Positions 8,975 to 17,586 of a stretch of DNA of 47,301 nt are shown here, one piece after another (the stretch's first letter is position 1; every line of letters begins with the position of its first letter). Location: assembly GCA_034004165.1 (NCBI GenBank), contig JAVEXI010000009.1:1-47301 (forward strand), read 5' to 3'. Both the position numbers and the translations under genes were made by a program. Source of the stretch: Gudongella sp034004165 (GTDB lineage: Bacteria > Bacillota > Clostridia > Tissierellales > Tissierellaceae). Under the pieces are notes generated by a model. The model was not told the DNA's origin. It ran no database searches and worked only from the letters and a program-made list of their open reading frames with translations.

Positions 8975-10252
8975 TTAATCTTCAACATCAAAGTGCTCAA
9001 GGGCGCTTTTTTTACTTGGAGGTTTTGAATCTCCATGTTTTACTTGCAGCATAGTAAGAAGTGAAAGTAGTGAAAATAGTACTGAATACGGGAAAAGAGT
9101 TCTGTAGCTTACATTTTCGAGTAAGAAACCTGAGAGTATCGGTGTAAAAATCTGCGCAGACATCGAAAAGGTGTAATAAAGTCCTGTATATTTTCCCACA
9201 TCGCTGCTTTTACTCATCTCAACTACCATCGGATAAGAGTTTACATTTATTGCAGCCCAACCTATACCAGTAAAAGCAAATACAATATTTATTGCTGGAG
9301 AGTAGTTTATAAACAGAAATCCAGCGAAATAGCTAAGAGACATCAATACTATACCTGCTATGATGCTCTTTTTTCTACCTACCTTACTTGCAATAATTCC
9401 AATAGGAATAAAACTAAGTATAGCTGCTCCCATCGCAACCATCAGAGCATTGGCAAAGCTGCCCCCGTGAAGTCCCCATACTCTTCCTGCATATCTTGAA
9501 AAGGCAGTGGTAACTGCATTATAGGCCATAAACCAAAGGAATATGGATGCCAGTATAAAATTGAGACTCTTGCGAACATCAGGAGCCATTTCATGAGATT
9601 CACCATTATCGGTAACTTCGTCTTCATCTTCACCATATTCTTGCCTTATCTTTTCTGCTAAGTTTTTTTCCTTAATAGTTGCCACCATTACTGAAACAGA
9701 TACTATCATTAAGATGGCAATAAGCGAAAATACAGGAACAAAACTGGGATTAGTCTCCTTTGGAACCAACAGACTAATTCCTATCAGGGCAATAATTCCT
9801 CCAACAGCTCCCATAAGGTTAATTACAGAGTTTGCACTGCTCCTAAGAGGCTTAGGAGTAAGATCTGGCATCAGAGCAACTGCAGGGGATCTGTATACGC
9901 TCATGGCAATCAAAACTGCTCCCAGAGATACAAAGAAGAGTGGGAAACTTACAATATTTGCAGAAATGGGTATAATCATCATAAATACTACCGCTGCTGC
10001 AGTACCACCAATTATATAAGGTGTACGCTTTCCAAAACGAGTGTTAGTCCTATCGGAAAGAGCGCCAAAAAACGGAAGTAAAAACAGAGCCAAAACATTA
10101 TCCAAAGCCATAATAGCTCCAGTCAGGGTTTCCCCAAGTTTAAAACTGTTTTGAAGAATCAAAGGTATAATATTGTCGTAAAGCTGCCAAAAGGCTGAAA
10201 CTGATAGAAATGCAAGCCCGAGAAAAAAAGTTCTTTTATAATCCAGCTTCAA
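8975..10252 (-). CDS. Major facilitator transporter, SLC45/sugar-transporter-like
   Basis: Integral membrane transporter of 425 residues with about 12 predicted hydrophobic segments. The region DNVLALFLLPFFGALSDRT followed by RFGKRTPYI (residues about 50-77) is the signature loop 2-3 of the SLC45/sucrose-proton symporter group of MFS proteins. A charged cytoplasmic loop (KIRQEYGEDEDEVTDNGE) separates the two halves. The substrate cannot be told, though a sugar is likely. The start is TTG at 10250-10252, set by a GGAGGTGC site just upstream; no in-frame ATG fits better. It is divergent from the AOR gene, with its own promoter in the 129-base gap. Confidence 0.8.
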   Translation of the reverse strand: MKLDYKRTFFLGLAFLSVSAFWQLYDNIIPLILQNSFKLGETLTGAIMALDNVLALFLLPFFGALSDRTNTRFGKRTPYIIGGTAAAVVFMMIIPISANIVSFPLFFVSLGAVLIAMSVYRSPAVALMPDLTPKPLRSSANSVINLMGAVGGIIALIGISLLVPKETNPSFVPVFSLIAILMIVSVSVMVATIKEKNLAEKIRQEYGEDEDEVTDNGESHEMAPDVRKSLNFILASIFLWFMAYNAVTTAFSRYAGRVWGLHGGSFANALMVAMGAAILSFIPIGIIASKVGRKKSIIAGIVLMSLSYFAGFLFINYSPAINIVFAFTGIGWAAINVNSYPMVVEMSKSSDVGKYTGLYYTFSMSAQIFTPILSGFLLENVSYRTLFPYSVLFSLLSLLTMLQVKHGDSKPPSKKSALEHFDVED

Positions 10253-10279
10253 AGTGCACCTCCGTAGTGTTTTGATTTG

Positions 10280-10306
10280 ATTATACCATAAATTTCACAT
10301 TCGCAA
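10280..10306 (-). promoter_or_regulatory. Promoter for the MFS gene (extended -10)
   Basis: On the minus strand TTGCGA (10301-10306), 15-base spacer, then TATAAT (10280-10285) preceded by TGG, an extended -10. It is about 28 bases ahead of the TTG start. The short spacer is offset by the extended -10. Confidence 0.55.
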
Positions 10307-10332
10307 TTAGATAATTGAGCTACTTCAGAGTA

Positions 10333-10361
10333 TTGAAGCTTTGTCAAGGTAACGATATAAT
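10333..10361 (+). promoter_or_regulatory. Sigma-A-type promoter for the AOR gene
   Basis: TTGAAG (10333-10338), 17-base spacer, TATAAT (10356-10361), 20 bases ahead of the start codon, leaving a very short leader that carries AAAGGGGTG. Confidence 0.7.
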
Positions 10362-10381
10362 AGAAACAAAGGGGTGAAGAA

Positions 10382-12244
10382 ATGAACGGATATAACGGGA
10401 AGATATTATTTGTTGACCTAACAAATAAAACCACAGTTTCAGAGGTGTTAAGTGAGAAACTGGTGGAAGACTACATAGGCGGTTATGGGTTTGGAGCAAA
10501 AATACTATATGACAGGATGCCTAAGGGAGCCGATCCTCTCGGTCCAGACAATATTCTAGGATTTATATCAGGACTAACTAATGCTACTGGGGCAATGTTT
10601 GGTGGAAGATTTACAATGGTACATAAGTCACCTGTTACAGGTGGGTGGAATGATTCAAACTCAGGCGGTTTCTTTGGGCCCGAGTTAAAGAAAGCAGGCT
10701 TTGATGCAGTATTTATTTCTGGAATATCAGAAAAGCCAGTTTACCTATGGATAACTGATGGAAAGGCTGAGATAAGGGATGCTGTACATCTATGGGGGAT
10801 GGATACCAAGGATGTATGGGAAAAACTTAAAGTAGATCATGGTGAACCTGGAGCAAAGATAGTCTCAATTGGGCCTTCAGGCGAGAGAATGTCACTAATT
10901 GCATGCCCAATTAACGATGGTCATCGTGCACCTGGAAGAGGCGGCGGTGGTGCTGTCATGGGTTCAAAAAAGTTGAAGGCCATACTGGTGAAAGGTTCTG
11001 GAAAGATAGAAATTGCAGACAAGGAAAAACTTCAGGCACTAAATAGAAAAATATTGGGCAATATGAAAGAAAGTAAATCAGCGAAAGTCTTTGGTGAATT
11101 TGGAACAGGGCGAGGGACCGCAGCTTCAGCCCTCAGTGGGGATAGCCCTGTGATGAATTGGAAGGGAATAGGAATCACTGATTACGGTATAGAAAATGCT
11201 GAAGCTCTAACAGCTATGGCAATGGACAAATATAGGACTAAGAAATATGCTTGTGCAAGTTGCCCCCTGGGATGCGGAGCAGAGTACGAAGTGAACGATG
11301 GCAGGTGGCCTGTAGGGGCAACTGAAAGACCAGAATATGAAACCGCATCAGCTTTTGGATCCACATTATTATGTGGTGATATGGATGCTCTTTTAAAAGT
11401 GAATGAGGTATGCAACAGATATGGACTGGATACAATATCGACTGGAATGACAATAGCCTGGGCAATGGAGTGCTATGACGAGGGAGTACTGACCAAAGAT
11501 GAACTGGATGGAATAGACTTGAAATGGGGAGATGGTGAAGCCATTGTAAATCTAACACAGAAGATGGCTGACGGTGACGGAGTCGGTGCAGTACTGGCAA
11601 ATGGCTCTTTATACGCTTCTAAATACTTTGGCAAGGGTGAGGAGTTTCTGCAGACAGCATCAGGGATAGAGCTCCCAATGCACGACCCAAGGTTTGCACC
11701 AGGGCTTGCAAGAACTTACCAGTATGACCCAACCCCTGGACGACACGTAAAGGGTGGAGTGGGTACTATCCAAATGGGCGGAGGAGAAACCAGGCCTAAA
11801 TACGTTTATGAGAACACTGGAGATCAGGATGTGGAGCTTACATCGAGAAGAGAGATTCTAAACGTGGCTGGATTCTGTCTGTTTAGTGGATACGGTAAAA
11901 TGAATTGGAAAATTATTAATAGTTATGTTGAAGCTATTACAGGACAGACTTTTGGCGAAAGCGAAAGTTTTAAGGCTGGTCTTAGGATTTACACTTTGAG
12001 ACATGCTTTTAATCTTAGAGAGGGAATTACACCTAAGGATATGTTTATTACACAACGTGCAGTAGGAAAACCTCCTCTTAAAGACGGTCCTCTTAAAGAT
12101 GTTGAAATAGACACCGCTCTTCTTGGTGAGAACTTTTTTAAAGAATTGGACTGGAGTTTTGAGACAGGTGTTCCTTCCCTTGCATTCTTGAAAAACATAG
12201 GTGGACTAGATTCAGTAGTAGAAGATCTGTACGGAGAAGAATAA
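10382..12244 (+). CDS. Aldehyde:ferredoxin oxidoreductase family tungstoenzyme
   Basis: 620-residue AOR-family protein. Family members oxidise aldehydes (or related compounds) with ferredoxin, using a tungsten bis-pyranopterin and a 4Fe-4S cluster in the cytoplasm. The N-terminal domain begins MNGYNGKILFVDLTN and contains GGRFTMVHKSPVTGG and PGRGGGGAVMGSKKLKAI, both AOR landmarks. The cluster ligands are visible: C291, C294 and C298 in the pattern CxxCxxxC, plus C499, spaced as in Pyrococcus AOR. The substrate is not predictable; benzoyl-CoA-reductase-type and other AOR paralogues share these features. The stop codon is 2 bases from the next gene, a ThiF/MoeB-like enzyme, suggesting co-expression for cofactor assembly. 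Confidence 0.93.
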   Translation: MNGYNGKILFVDLTNKTTVSEVLSEKLVEDYIGGYGFGAKILYDRMPKGADPLGPDNILGFISGLTNATGAMFGGRFTMVHKSPVTGGWNDSNSGGFFGPELKKAGFDAVFISGISEKPVYLWITDGKAEIRDAVHLWGMDTKDVWEKLKVDHGEPGAKIVSIGPSGERMSLIACPINDGHRAPGRGGGGAVMGSKKLKAILVKGSGKIEIADKEKLQALNRKILGNMKESKSAKVFGEFGTGRGTAASALSGDSPVMNWKGIGITDYGIENAEALTAMAMDKYRTKKYACASCPLGCGAEYEVNDGRWPVGATERPEYETASAFGSTLLCGDMDALLKVNEVCNRYGLDTISTGMTIAWAMECYDEGVLTKDELDGIDLKWGDGEAIVNLTQKMADGDGVGAVLANGSLYASKYFGKGEEFLQTASGIELPMHDPRFAPGLARTYQYDPTPGRHVKGGVGTIQMGGGETRPKYVYENTGDQDVELTSRREILNVAGFCLFSGYGKMNWKIINSYVEAITGQTFGESESFKAGLRIYTLRHAFNLREGITPKDMFITQRAVGKPPLKDGPLKDVEIDTALLGENFFKELDWSFETGVPSLAFLKNIGGLDSVVEDLYGEE

Positions 12245-12246
12245 TT

Positions 12247-12933
12247 ATGAAATATGCAAATAGGTATCTAAAGAATAAATCTCTATTATCTGATAAAGAG
12301 CAGATTATGCTGAAAGAAAAGACGATAGTAATAATTGGTGGAGGAGGCCTTGGTGGACATATAGCTGAACAGCTTGCCCGGCTTGGGATAGGGAAACTAA
12401 TACTCATTGACTATGACGTATTTGAGGAAAGCAACCTCAACAGGCAGCTTTTTTCTACTGAAAAAAGACTCGGTAGCAGTAAAGTTGATTGCATAAAAGA
12501 AGATTTATCTGAGATTAATTCTGAAGTGAGCGTTACAGTTCACAATTTGTATATCGATTCGAGCAATGGTTTGCAGCTACTTAAAGATGCTGACATCGTT
12601 ATGGATGGTACTGACAACATTAAAACCAGGCTGCTCTTACAGAGGTTATGTGAAGAATTGGAAATACCACTTGTACATGGTGCTATTGGAGGATGGTATG
12701 GTCAGGTATGTGTAGTTATGCCTGGAGATAGAACTCTCACAAAACTGTATCCTAAAGATGATGTGGAAGGAATAGAAAGACGTTTGGGTAATCCATCATT
12801 TATCCCAGCGTTGGTAGCATCTTATCAGGTAGCTGAAGCACTAAAAATACTGACTGATAAAGGTGAGCTATTGAGGAACACTCTTCTTTACATAGATACC
12901 TTAAATAATCAAACGACGACTATTCAACTGTAA
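12247..12933 (+). CDS. ThiF/MoeB/HesA family adenylyltransferase
   Basis: E1-like ATP-dependent adenylyltransferase of 228 residues; the family adenylates the C-terminal Gly-Gly of small sulfur carriers such as MoaD or ThiS. Seen are GGGGLGGHIAEQLARLGIG (nucleotide-binding loop, residues about 32-50), the DYDVFEESNLNRQ segment with the Arg that contacts ATP, and DGTDNIKTR. The zinc-binding CxxC pair of MoeB and a C-terminal rhodanese domain are absent, so it is a short form. It is translated 2 bases after the AOR gene; the likely role is sulfur supply for the tungsten pyranopterin, but no carrier protein is encoded in the window. Confidence 0.85.
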   Translation: MKYANRYLKNKSLLSDKEQIMLKEKTIVIIGGGGLGGHIAEQLARLGIGKLILIDYDVFEESNLNRQLFSTEKRLGSSKVDCIKEDLSEINSEVSVTVHNLYIDSSNGLQLLKDADIVMDGTDNIKTRLLLQRLCEELEIPLVHGAIGGWYGQVCVVMPGDRTLTKLYPKDDVEGIERRLGNPSFIPALVASYQVAEALKILTDKGELLRNTLLYIDTLNNQTTTIQL

Positions 12934-12938
12934 AATAA

Positions 12939-12990
12939 ACGCTGTGTACTGTTTGCCTACGTAGCGCACCAGGTGCACAGCGTTTTTTTT
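12939..12990 (+). terminator. Terminator after the ThiF-like gene
   Basis: Stem ACGCTGTG / CACAGCGT (12939-12946 and 12976-12983) with a structured 29-base loop, followed by a run of eight T. Ends the AOR operon. Confidence 0.85.
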
Positions 12991-12991
12991 G

Positions 12992-13020
12992 TGGAAATCT
13001 GGATAGCTATACTATATAAT
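12992..13020 (+). promoter_or_regulatory. Candidate promoter for pcrA
   Basis: TGGAAA (12992-12997), 17-base spacer, TATAAT (13015-13020), 30 bases ahead of the pcrA start. The -10 is perfect and the -35 is weak. Confidence 0.5.
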
Positions 13021-13050
13021 TGGAGTGTAGAACAGTTAGGAAGGTGTAGA

Positions 13051-15255
13051 ATGAACTATTTAAAAGATTTAAATGAAAGACAGCAAGAGGCTGTTCTTTA
13101 CACTGATGGACCTCTCTTGATAATGGCAGGAGCTGGGTCTGGCAAGACCAGGGTAGTTACCCATAAAATTGCATATTTAATTGCTGAGAGAAAAGCTTCT
13201 CCCTATGAAATACTGGCGATTACGTTTACAAACAAAGCAGCAAATGAAATGAAGGAAAGAGTATCCGCTCTAATAGATGTAGATGTCGATACCATGTGGA
13301 TGGGCACATTTCACTCGGCATGCGTTAGAATGCTTAGAAGAGATATCGAGAGGATAGGTTACGACAAAAACTTTACGATTTATGACCGTGATGACCAGAA
13401 GACTCTGGTTAAGGAATGCTTAAAGGAATTAAATCTGGACAAAGCGACTTACAAAGAAAATTCGATGTTAGCTATAATTAGTGAGCAAAAAAATCAGATG
13501 GTTTCCCCAGATGAATTTATAAACTTAAATTACAGCTCTTTTTTCGATAGAAATGCAGGTGAAGTATATGCACTTTACGAAAAAAAGCTCAAGTTTTATA
13601 ATGCTTTAGACTTCGATGACCTTCTGATAAAAGGAGTAGAACTGCTTAGGGAAAACCCCGACATCCTAAAGAGATATCAGGATAGGTTCAAGTATATATT
13701 TGTGGACGAGTATCAGGATACAAATAGAATTCAGTATCTGTTCGTAAAAATGCTCTCCCAGGGATACAACAATATTTGCGTGGTTGGAGATTCAGATCAG
13801 GCGATTTATTCCTGGAGATTTGCAGATATAACTAACATTCTTGATTTTGAAAAGGATTTTCCAGGGGCGAAAGTTATTCTTCTGGAACAGAATTACAGAT
13901 CTACTGACCAGATTTTAAAAACAGCCAACGAGGTAATTTCCCAGAACTCACAGAGAAAAGATAAAAACCTTTGGACAGACAAAAAAGGCGGAGTTCCTGT
14001 AACTTATGTTGAGCTGGAGTATTCAGAGGAAGAAGCTCAGTTTGTAGCCAACAGGATTCAGCAACTGGTATATAGAGGTATGAGTCTTTCAGATATTGCG
14101 ATACTCTACAGGACAAATGTTCAATCCAGGCCGTTTGAAGATGCTTTTATGGCTGAAGAAATCCCATATAAAGTTGTAGGCGGAATTAAGTTTTACGACC
14201 GTAGAGAGATAAAAGATATCATATCCTACCTGAGATTTCTACAGAACCCCAATGATAATGTAGCTCTTAAGAGGATAATTAACGTTCCTAAGAGGGGAAT
14301 TGGAAATACCACCGTTGAAAGGCTGGAAAAGCATGCAATCGATAGAAATGAGTCGCTTTATTCATCCATAATGGACTCATCAGAAGTGGACGGTCTTACA
14401 CCTAGGGCTAAGAAGCTACTTGAAACTTTCTCTACGGATATGTCACTTCTAATGGCAAAAAATGAACTGATGGGAATAAGAGATTTTATCGAAGAGATAA
14501 TGAATTTAACGGGATATATAGCTGATTTAGAAGCTGAGAGGACTATTGAAGCAAAGTCGAGAATTGAGAACCTTAGAGAGTTTCTTTCTGTCGCACTACT
14601 GTTTGAACAGAAGAATTCTGAAGCTACAATGGAGGATTTCCTTGCGACCATAGCACTTTTGTCTGATGTCGACAAGACTGAAGAAGAGGTTAATGTGGTG
14701 TCACTTATGACCATACACAGCGCTAAAGGTCTTGAATTTCCAGTAGTTTTTCTAGTTGGGATGGAAGAAGGGTTGTTTCCGCTTTCTAGAGCTAAGGAAT
14801 CCCAGGAGGAATACGAGGAAGAGAGAAGACTATGCTATGTAGCTGTGACGAGAGCTGCAGAACAGCTCATACTGACCAGCGCGAGGAAACGTACCATATA
14901 CGGGAGTACTAATTACACACTTCCTTCTAGCTTTCTGGATGAGATGGGAGATACCATAGAAAGAGAGCAGAAATCCCCAAGGAGAAATTCCTATGGCAGA
15001 ACAGAGGAAGTTATAAATGAAAATCTAATTAAAATCGATTATTTTAAAGATAATCTCATGCCTAAAATACCTGAGAGAAGATCTATAGTTGGAGAAAAGG
15101 TTGAAATAGGGACCAAAGTTATACACGATAAATTTGGCGAAGGTATGATAGTTAGAATTGAGGAAATGAGAGACGATAATAAGCTCACCATTGCATTTGA
15201 CGATAATGGAGTTAAGAAACTAATGCAGTCCCATGCGCCGCTCACTATAATCTGA
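13051..15255 (+). CDS. pcrA: ATP-dependent DNA helicase PcrA (UvrD family)
   Basis: Superfamily 1A 3'-to-5' helicase acting in DNA repair, recombination control and plasmid or rolling-circle replication. 734 residues. It begins LNERQQEAV (Q motif) with Walker A GAGSGKT at residues 27-33, then TFTNKAANEM, MGTFHSACVRMLRR, Walker B VDEYQDTN, GDSDQAIYSWR, LEQNYRS, VSLMTIHSAKGLEFPVVF and YVAVTRA. The C-terminal tail has the PcrA/UvrD Tudor-like end (GTKVIHDKFGEGMI). The start at 13051 follows AGGAAGGTGTAG and matches the family N-terminus; an upstream in-frame extension from 12973 overlaps the terminator and is discarded. First gene of a pcrA-ligA-gatCAB run, an order common in Firmicutes. Confidence 0.96.
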   Translation: MNYLKDLNERQQEAVLYTDGPLLIMAGAGSGKTRVVTHKIAYLIAERKASPYEILAITFTNKAANEMKERVSALIDVDVDTMWMGTFHSACVRMLRRDIERIGYDKNFTIYDRDDQKTLVKECLKELNLDKATYKENSMLAIISEQKNQMVSPDEFINLNYSSFFDRNAGEVYALYEKKLKFYNALDFDDLLIKGVELLRENPDILKRYQDRFKYIFVDEYQDTNRIQYLFVKMLSQGYNNICVVGDSDQAIYSWRFADITNILDFEKDFPGAKVILLEQNYRSTDQILKTANEVISQNSQRKDKNLWTDKKGGVPVTYVELEYSEEEAQFVANRIQQLVYRGMSLSDIAILYRTNVQSRPFEDAFMAEEIPYKVVGGIKFYDRREIKDIISYLRFLQNPNDNVALKRIINVPKRGIGNTTVERLEKHAIDRNESLYSSIMDSSEVDGLTPRAKKLLETFSTDMSLLMAKNELMGIRDFIEEIMNLTGYIADLEAERTIEAKSRIENLREFLSVALLFEQKNSEATMEDFLATIALLSDVDKTEEEVNVVSLMTIHSAKGLEFPVVFLVGMEEGLFPLSRAKESQEEYEEERRLCYVAVTRAAEQLILTSARKRTIYGSTNYTLPSSFLDEMGDTIEREQKSPRRNSYGRTEEVINENLIKIDYFKDNLMPKIPERRSIVGEKVEIGTKVIHDKFGEGMIVRIEEMRDDNKLTIAFDDNGVKKLMQSHAPLTII

Positions 15256-15273
15256 TTCGAACGGAGGTAAACA

Positions 15274-17292
15274 ATGTCCGGAATTGACAGGATTGAAGAA
15301 CTAATTAAGAAAATTGAAAATTTGAACTATCATTATTATACGATGGATGAGCCAAAGGTCAGCGACGCAGAGTACGATAAACTATTTGACGAACTTAAGA
15401 ATTTGGAAGAAACTCTGGGGATTCATCTAGAGTATTCTCCAACCAAGAGAGTTGGAGGAGAATTATTAGAGGGATTCAAAAAGCACACTCACCTTGGCAG
15501 ACTATGGAGCTTGGACAAAGTGCAGAGCGAGGAGGAACTTATTTCCTGGGCTAAAAAGACTGAGGAAGCGGTAGCAGAACATAATTTAAATGCTGCAGAG
15601 AAACTACCTGTTCCAGAGTACGTTTTGGAGTTTAAATTTGATGGGCTGACTGTGAACCTGACCTATGAAAATGGAAACTTAGTTCAGGGTGCTACAAGAG
15701 GTAACGGAATTCAGGGAGAGGGTATACTGGCTCAGCTTAAAACAATTAAGTCTATTCCGCTCAGGATAGATTTTGCTGGTCGCGCTGAGATTCAGGGAGA
15801 AGGTGTAATGCCGTTATCGGTGTTGGAAGAATATAATCTTACAGCTGATGAACCTCTTAAGAACGCTCGTAATGCGGCTGCAGGAGCTCTTAGAAATCTC
15901 GATACCAGGCTTACAGAAAGAAGAAAACTGTCTGCCTATTTCTATAACGTTGGATATATAGAAGGCAAAGAATTCTCGACTCATATGGAAATGATAGATT
16001 TTTTAATAGAAAACAGGCTACCTGTATTTCCTTATATCAGATTATTTAAAGATATACACCAGTTGGTTGAAGAAATTAAGGTTCAGAAAAAAGAGAGAGC
16101 CGGGCTCGATATTCTTACAGATGGATTGGTTATAAAGATTAACGATATGGCAACAAGAGAAATGCTCGGTTATACCAGCCGTTTTCCAAGATGGGCAATA
16201 GCTTTCAAATTTGAAGCGGAAGAGACAACTACAAGAGTAATAGAGGTCCAGTGGAATGTAGGACGTACTGCTAAAGTAACACCTACAGCTCTTCTTAAAC
16301 CAGTTGAAATAGGTGGTGTAACAGTAAAAAGAGCGACTCTGAATAATTACGATGATATTGTAAGAAAGGGAGTCAGGCTTGGTGGCAGAGTCCTCATAAG
16401 GCGTTCAAATGACGTAATACCAGAGATATTGGGTGGTATGCCAGACGACGGAGAGACTTCAAAAGAAATTGAAAAACCAAAATACTGCCCGTCTTGTGGA
16501 AGTGAATTAGTTCAAAATGGAGTGCATATATTCTGTCCGAATACGCTGTCGTGTAAACCTCAGTTAGTATCTAGGCTTGTTCATTTTTCCAGTAGAGATG
16601 CCATGAACATAGAAGGATTCAGCGAAAAAACGGCAGAACTGTTTGTTGACCAGCTAGGAATCCAAGATCTGCCTGAGATATATGAACTAAAATACGAAGA
16701 TATAATGGGTCTTGAGGGATTTAAAGAAAAGAAGACTACAAATCTGCTGGATTCAATCGAAAATAGCAAAGATGTAAGCCTTCAGTCCTTTGTGTATGCC
16801 CTTGGAATTTCAAATGTGGGCAGTAAAACCGCAAAGGACTTGGCTGAAAACTATAAGTCATTGGAAGCCTTGCGAAGGGCAAAATACGAAGAACTGGTGT
16901 TGATACCAGATATTGGAGATATAGTTGCAAACAGTATACTCGAGTTCTTTAATGACGAGAGAATATCTGAAGCCATCGACAAGCTTTTAATGGAGGGAGT
17001 AAAGCCTTATTACGAGGAAAAAATAGTAAGTGAGAATCCCTTTGCAGGTAAAACAATAGTCATTACAGGTACCATAGAAGGGCTTACTAGAAATGATATA
17101 ACAGATAAGGTTGAAGCCATGGGAGGAAAAGTATCAGGATCAGTAAGCAAGAAAACTGACATGGTCATAGCCGGAGAAAATCCAGGAAGCAAATTTCTCA
17201 AAGCTAGAGAATTAGAAATCAGGATTATTGATGGAACCGAGCTTAGAGGAATATTAGGTAAATATCCTTTACATGAGGGGGCGAGAGAATAG
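15274..17292 (+). CDS. ligA: NAD+-dependent DNA ligase, divergent motifs
   Basis: Seals nicks in duplex DNA using NAD+. 672 residues with full architecture: Ia domain (NYHYYTMDEPKVSDAEYDKL), nucleotidyltransferase with catalytic K121 in EFKFDG, OB fold, zinc finger (CPSCG, then cysteines in IFCPNTLSC), helix-hairpin-helix repeats and a C-terminal BRCT domain (about 590-665). Essential residues outside motif I are kept (ARNAAAGALRNLDTR, DGLVIKI, PRWAIAFKF). Odd: the canonical TRGDG..GEDVT is ATRGNGIQGEGI here, and the RGE motif reads IQGEGVM, with Arg replaced by Gln. No second ligase is in the window. It overlaps gatC by one base. Confidence 0.93.
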   Translation: MSGIDRIEELIKKIENLNYHYYTMDEPKVSDAEYDKLFDELKNLEETLGIHLEYSPTKRVGGELLEGFKKHTHLGRLWSLDKVQSEEELISWAKKTEEAVAEHNLNAAEKLPVPEYVLEFKFDGLTVNLTYENGNLVQGATRGNGIQGEGILAQLKTIKSIPLRIDFAGRAEIQGEGVMPLSVLEEYNLTADEPLKNARNAAAGALRNLDTRLTERRKLSAYFYNVGYIEGKEFSTHMEMIDFLIENRLPVFPYIRLFKDIHQLVEEIKVQKKERAGLDILTDGLVIKINDMATREMLGYTSRFPRWAIAFKFEAEETTTRVIEVQWNVGRTAKVTPTALLKPVEIGGVTVKRATLNNYDDIVRKGVRLGGRVLIRRSNDVIPEILGGMPDDGETSKEIEKPKYCPSCGSELVQNGVHIFCPNTLSCKPQLVSRLVHFSSRDAMNIEGFSEKTAELFVDQLGIQDLPEIYELKYEDIMGLEGFKEKKTTNLLDSIENSKDVSLQSFVYALGISNVGSKTAKDLAENYKSLEALRRAKYEELVLIPDIGDIVANSILEFFNDERISEAIDKLLMEGVKPYYEEKIVSENPFAGKTIVITGTIEGLTRNDITDKVEAMGGKVSGSVSKKTDMVIAGENPGSKFLKARELEIRIIDGTELRGILGKYPLHEGARE

Positions 17293-17576
17293 TGATAACT
17301 AAAGAACAGGTCGTGCACATCGCCGAGATAGCAAAGTTGAGCTTTGACGATAGCGAACTTGACGGGTTTGTTGAGAAATTTGAACAGGTAGTAGACTTTA
17401 TGCAAAAAATTAATGAAGCAAAGGCCGACGGAGTTTCGCCGACATATTCAGTCAACGAAGATGATGGATTTCTTAAAGATGGCGGAGAGAACCAGACTCT
17501 TACAAGAGATGAAGTACTGATGAATACACACGAAACCCAATACGGGTACTTTAAAATACTGAAAGTCGTTGAATAG
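17292..17576 (+). CDS. gatC: Glutamyl/aspartyl-tRNA amidotransferase subunit C
   Basis: Small scaffold subunit of the GatCAB complex, which converts misacylated Glu-tRNA(Gln) and Asp-tRNA(Asn) to the amide forms. 94 residues, typical. It begins MITKEQVVHIAEIAKLSF, matching the family. The start is GTG overlapping the ligA stop (TAGTG), with GAGGGGG about 9 bases upstream, so it is probably translationally coupled to ligA. Confidence 0.93.
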   Translation: MITKEQVVHIAEIAKLSFDDSELDGFVEKFEQVVDFMQKINEAKADGVSPTYSVNEDDGFLKDGGENQTLTRDEVLMNTHETQYGYFKILKVVE

Positions 17577-17586
17577 GGGTGAAATT

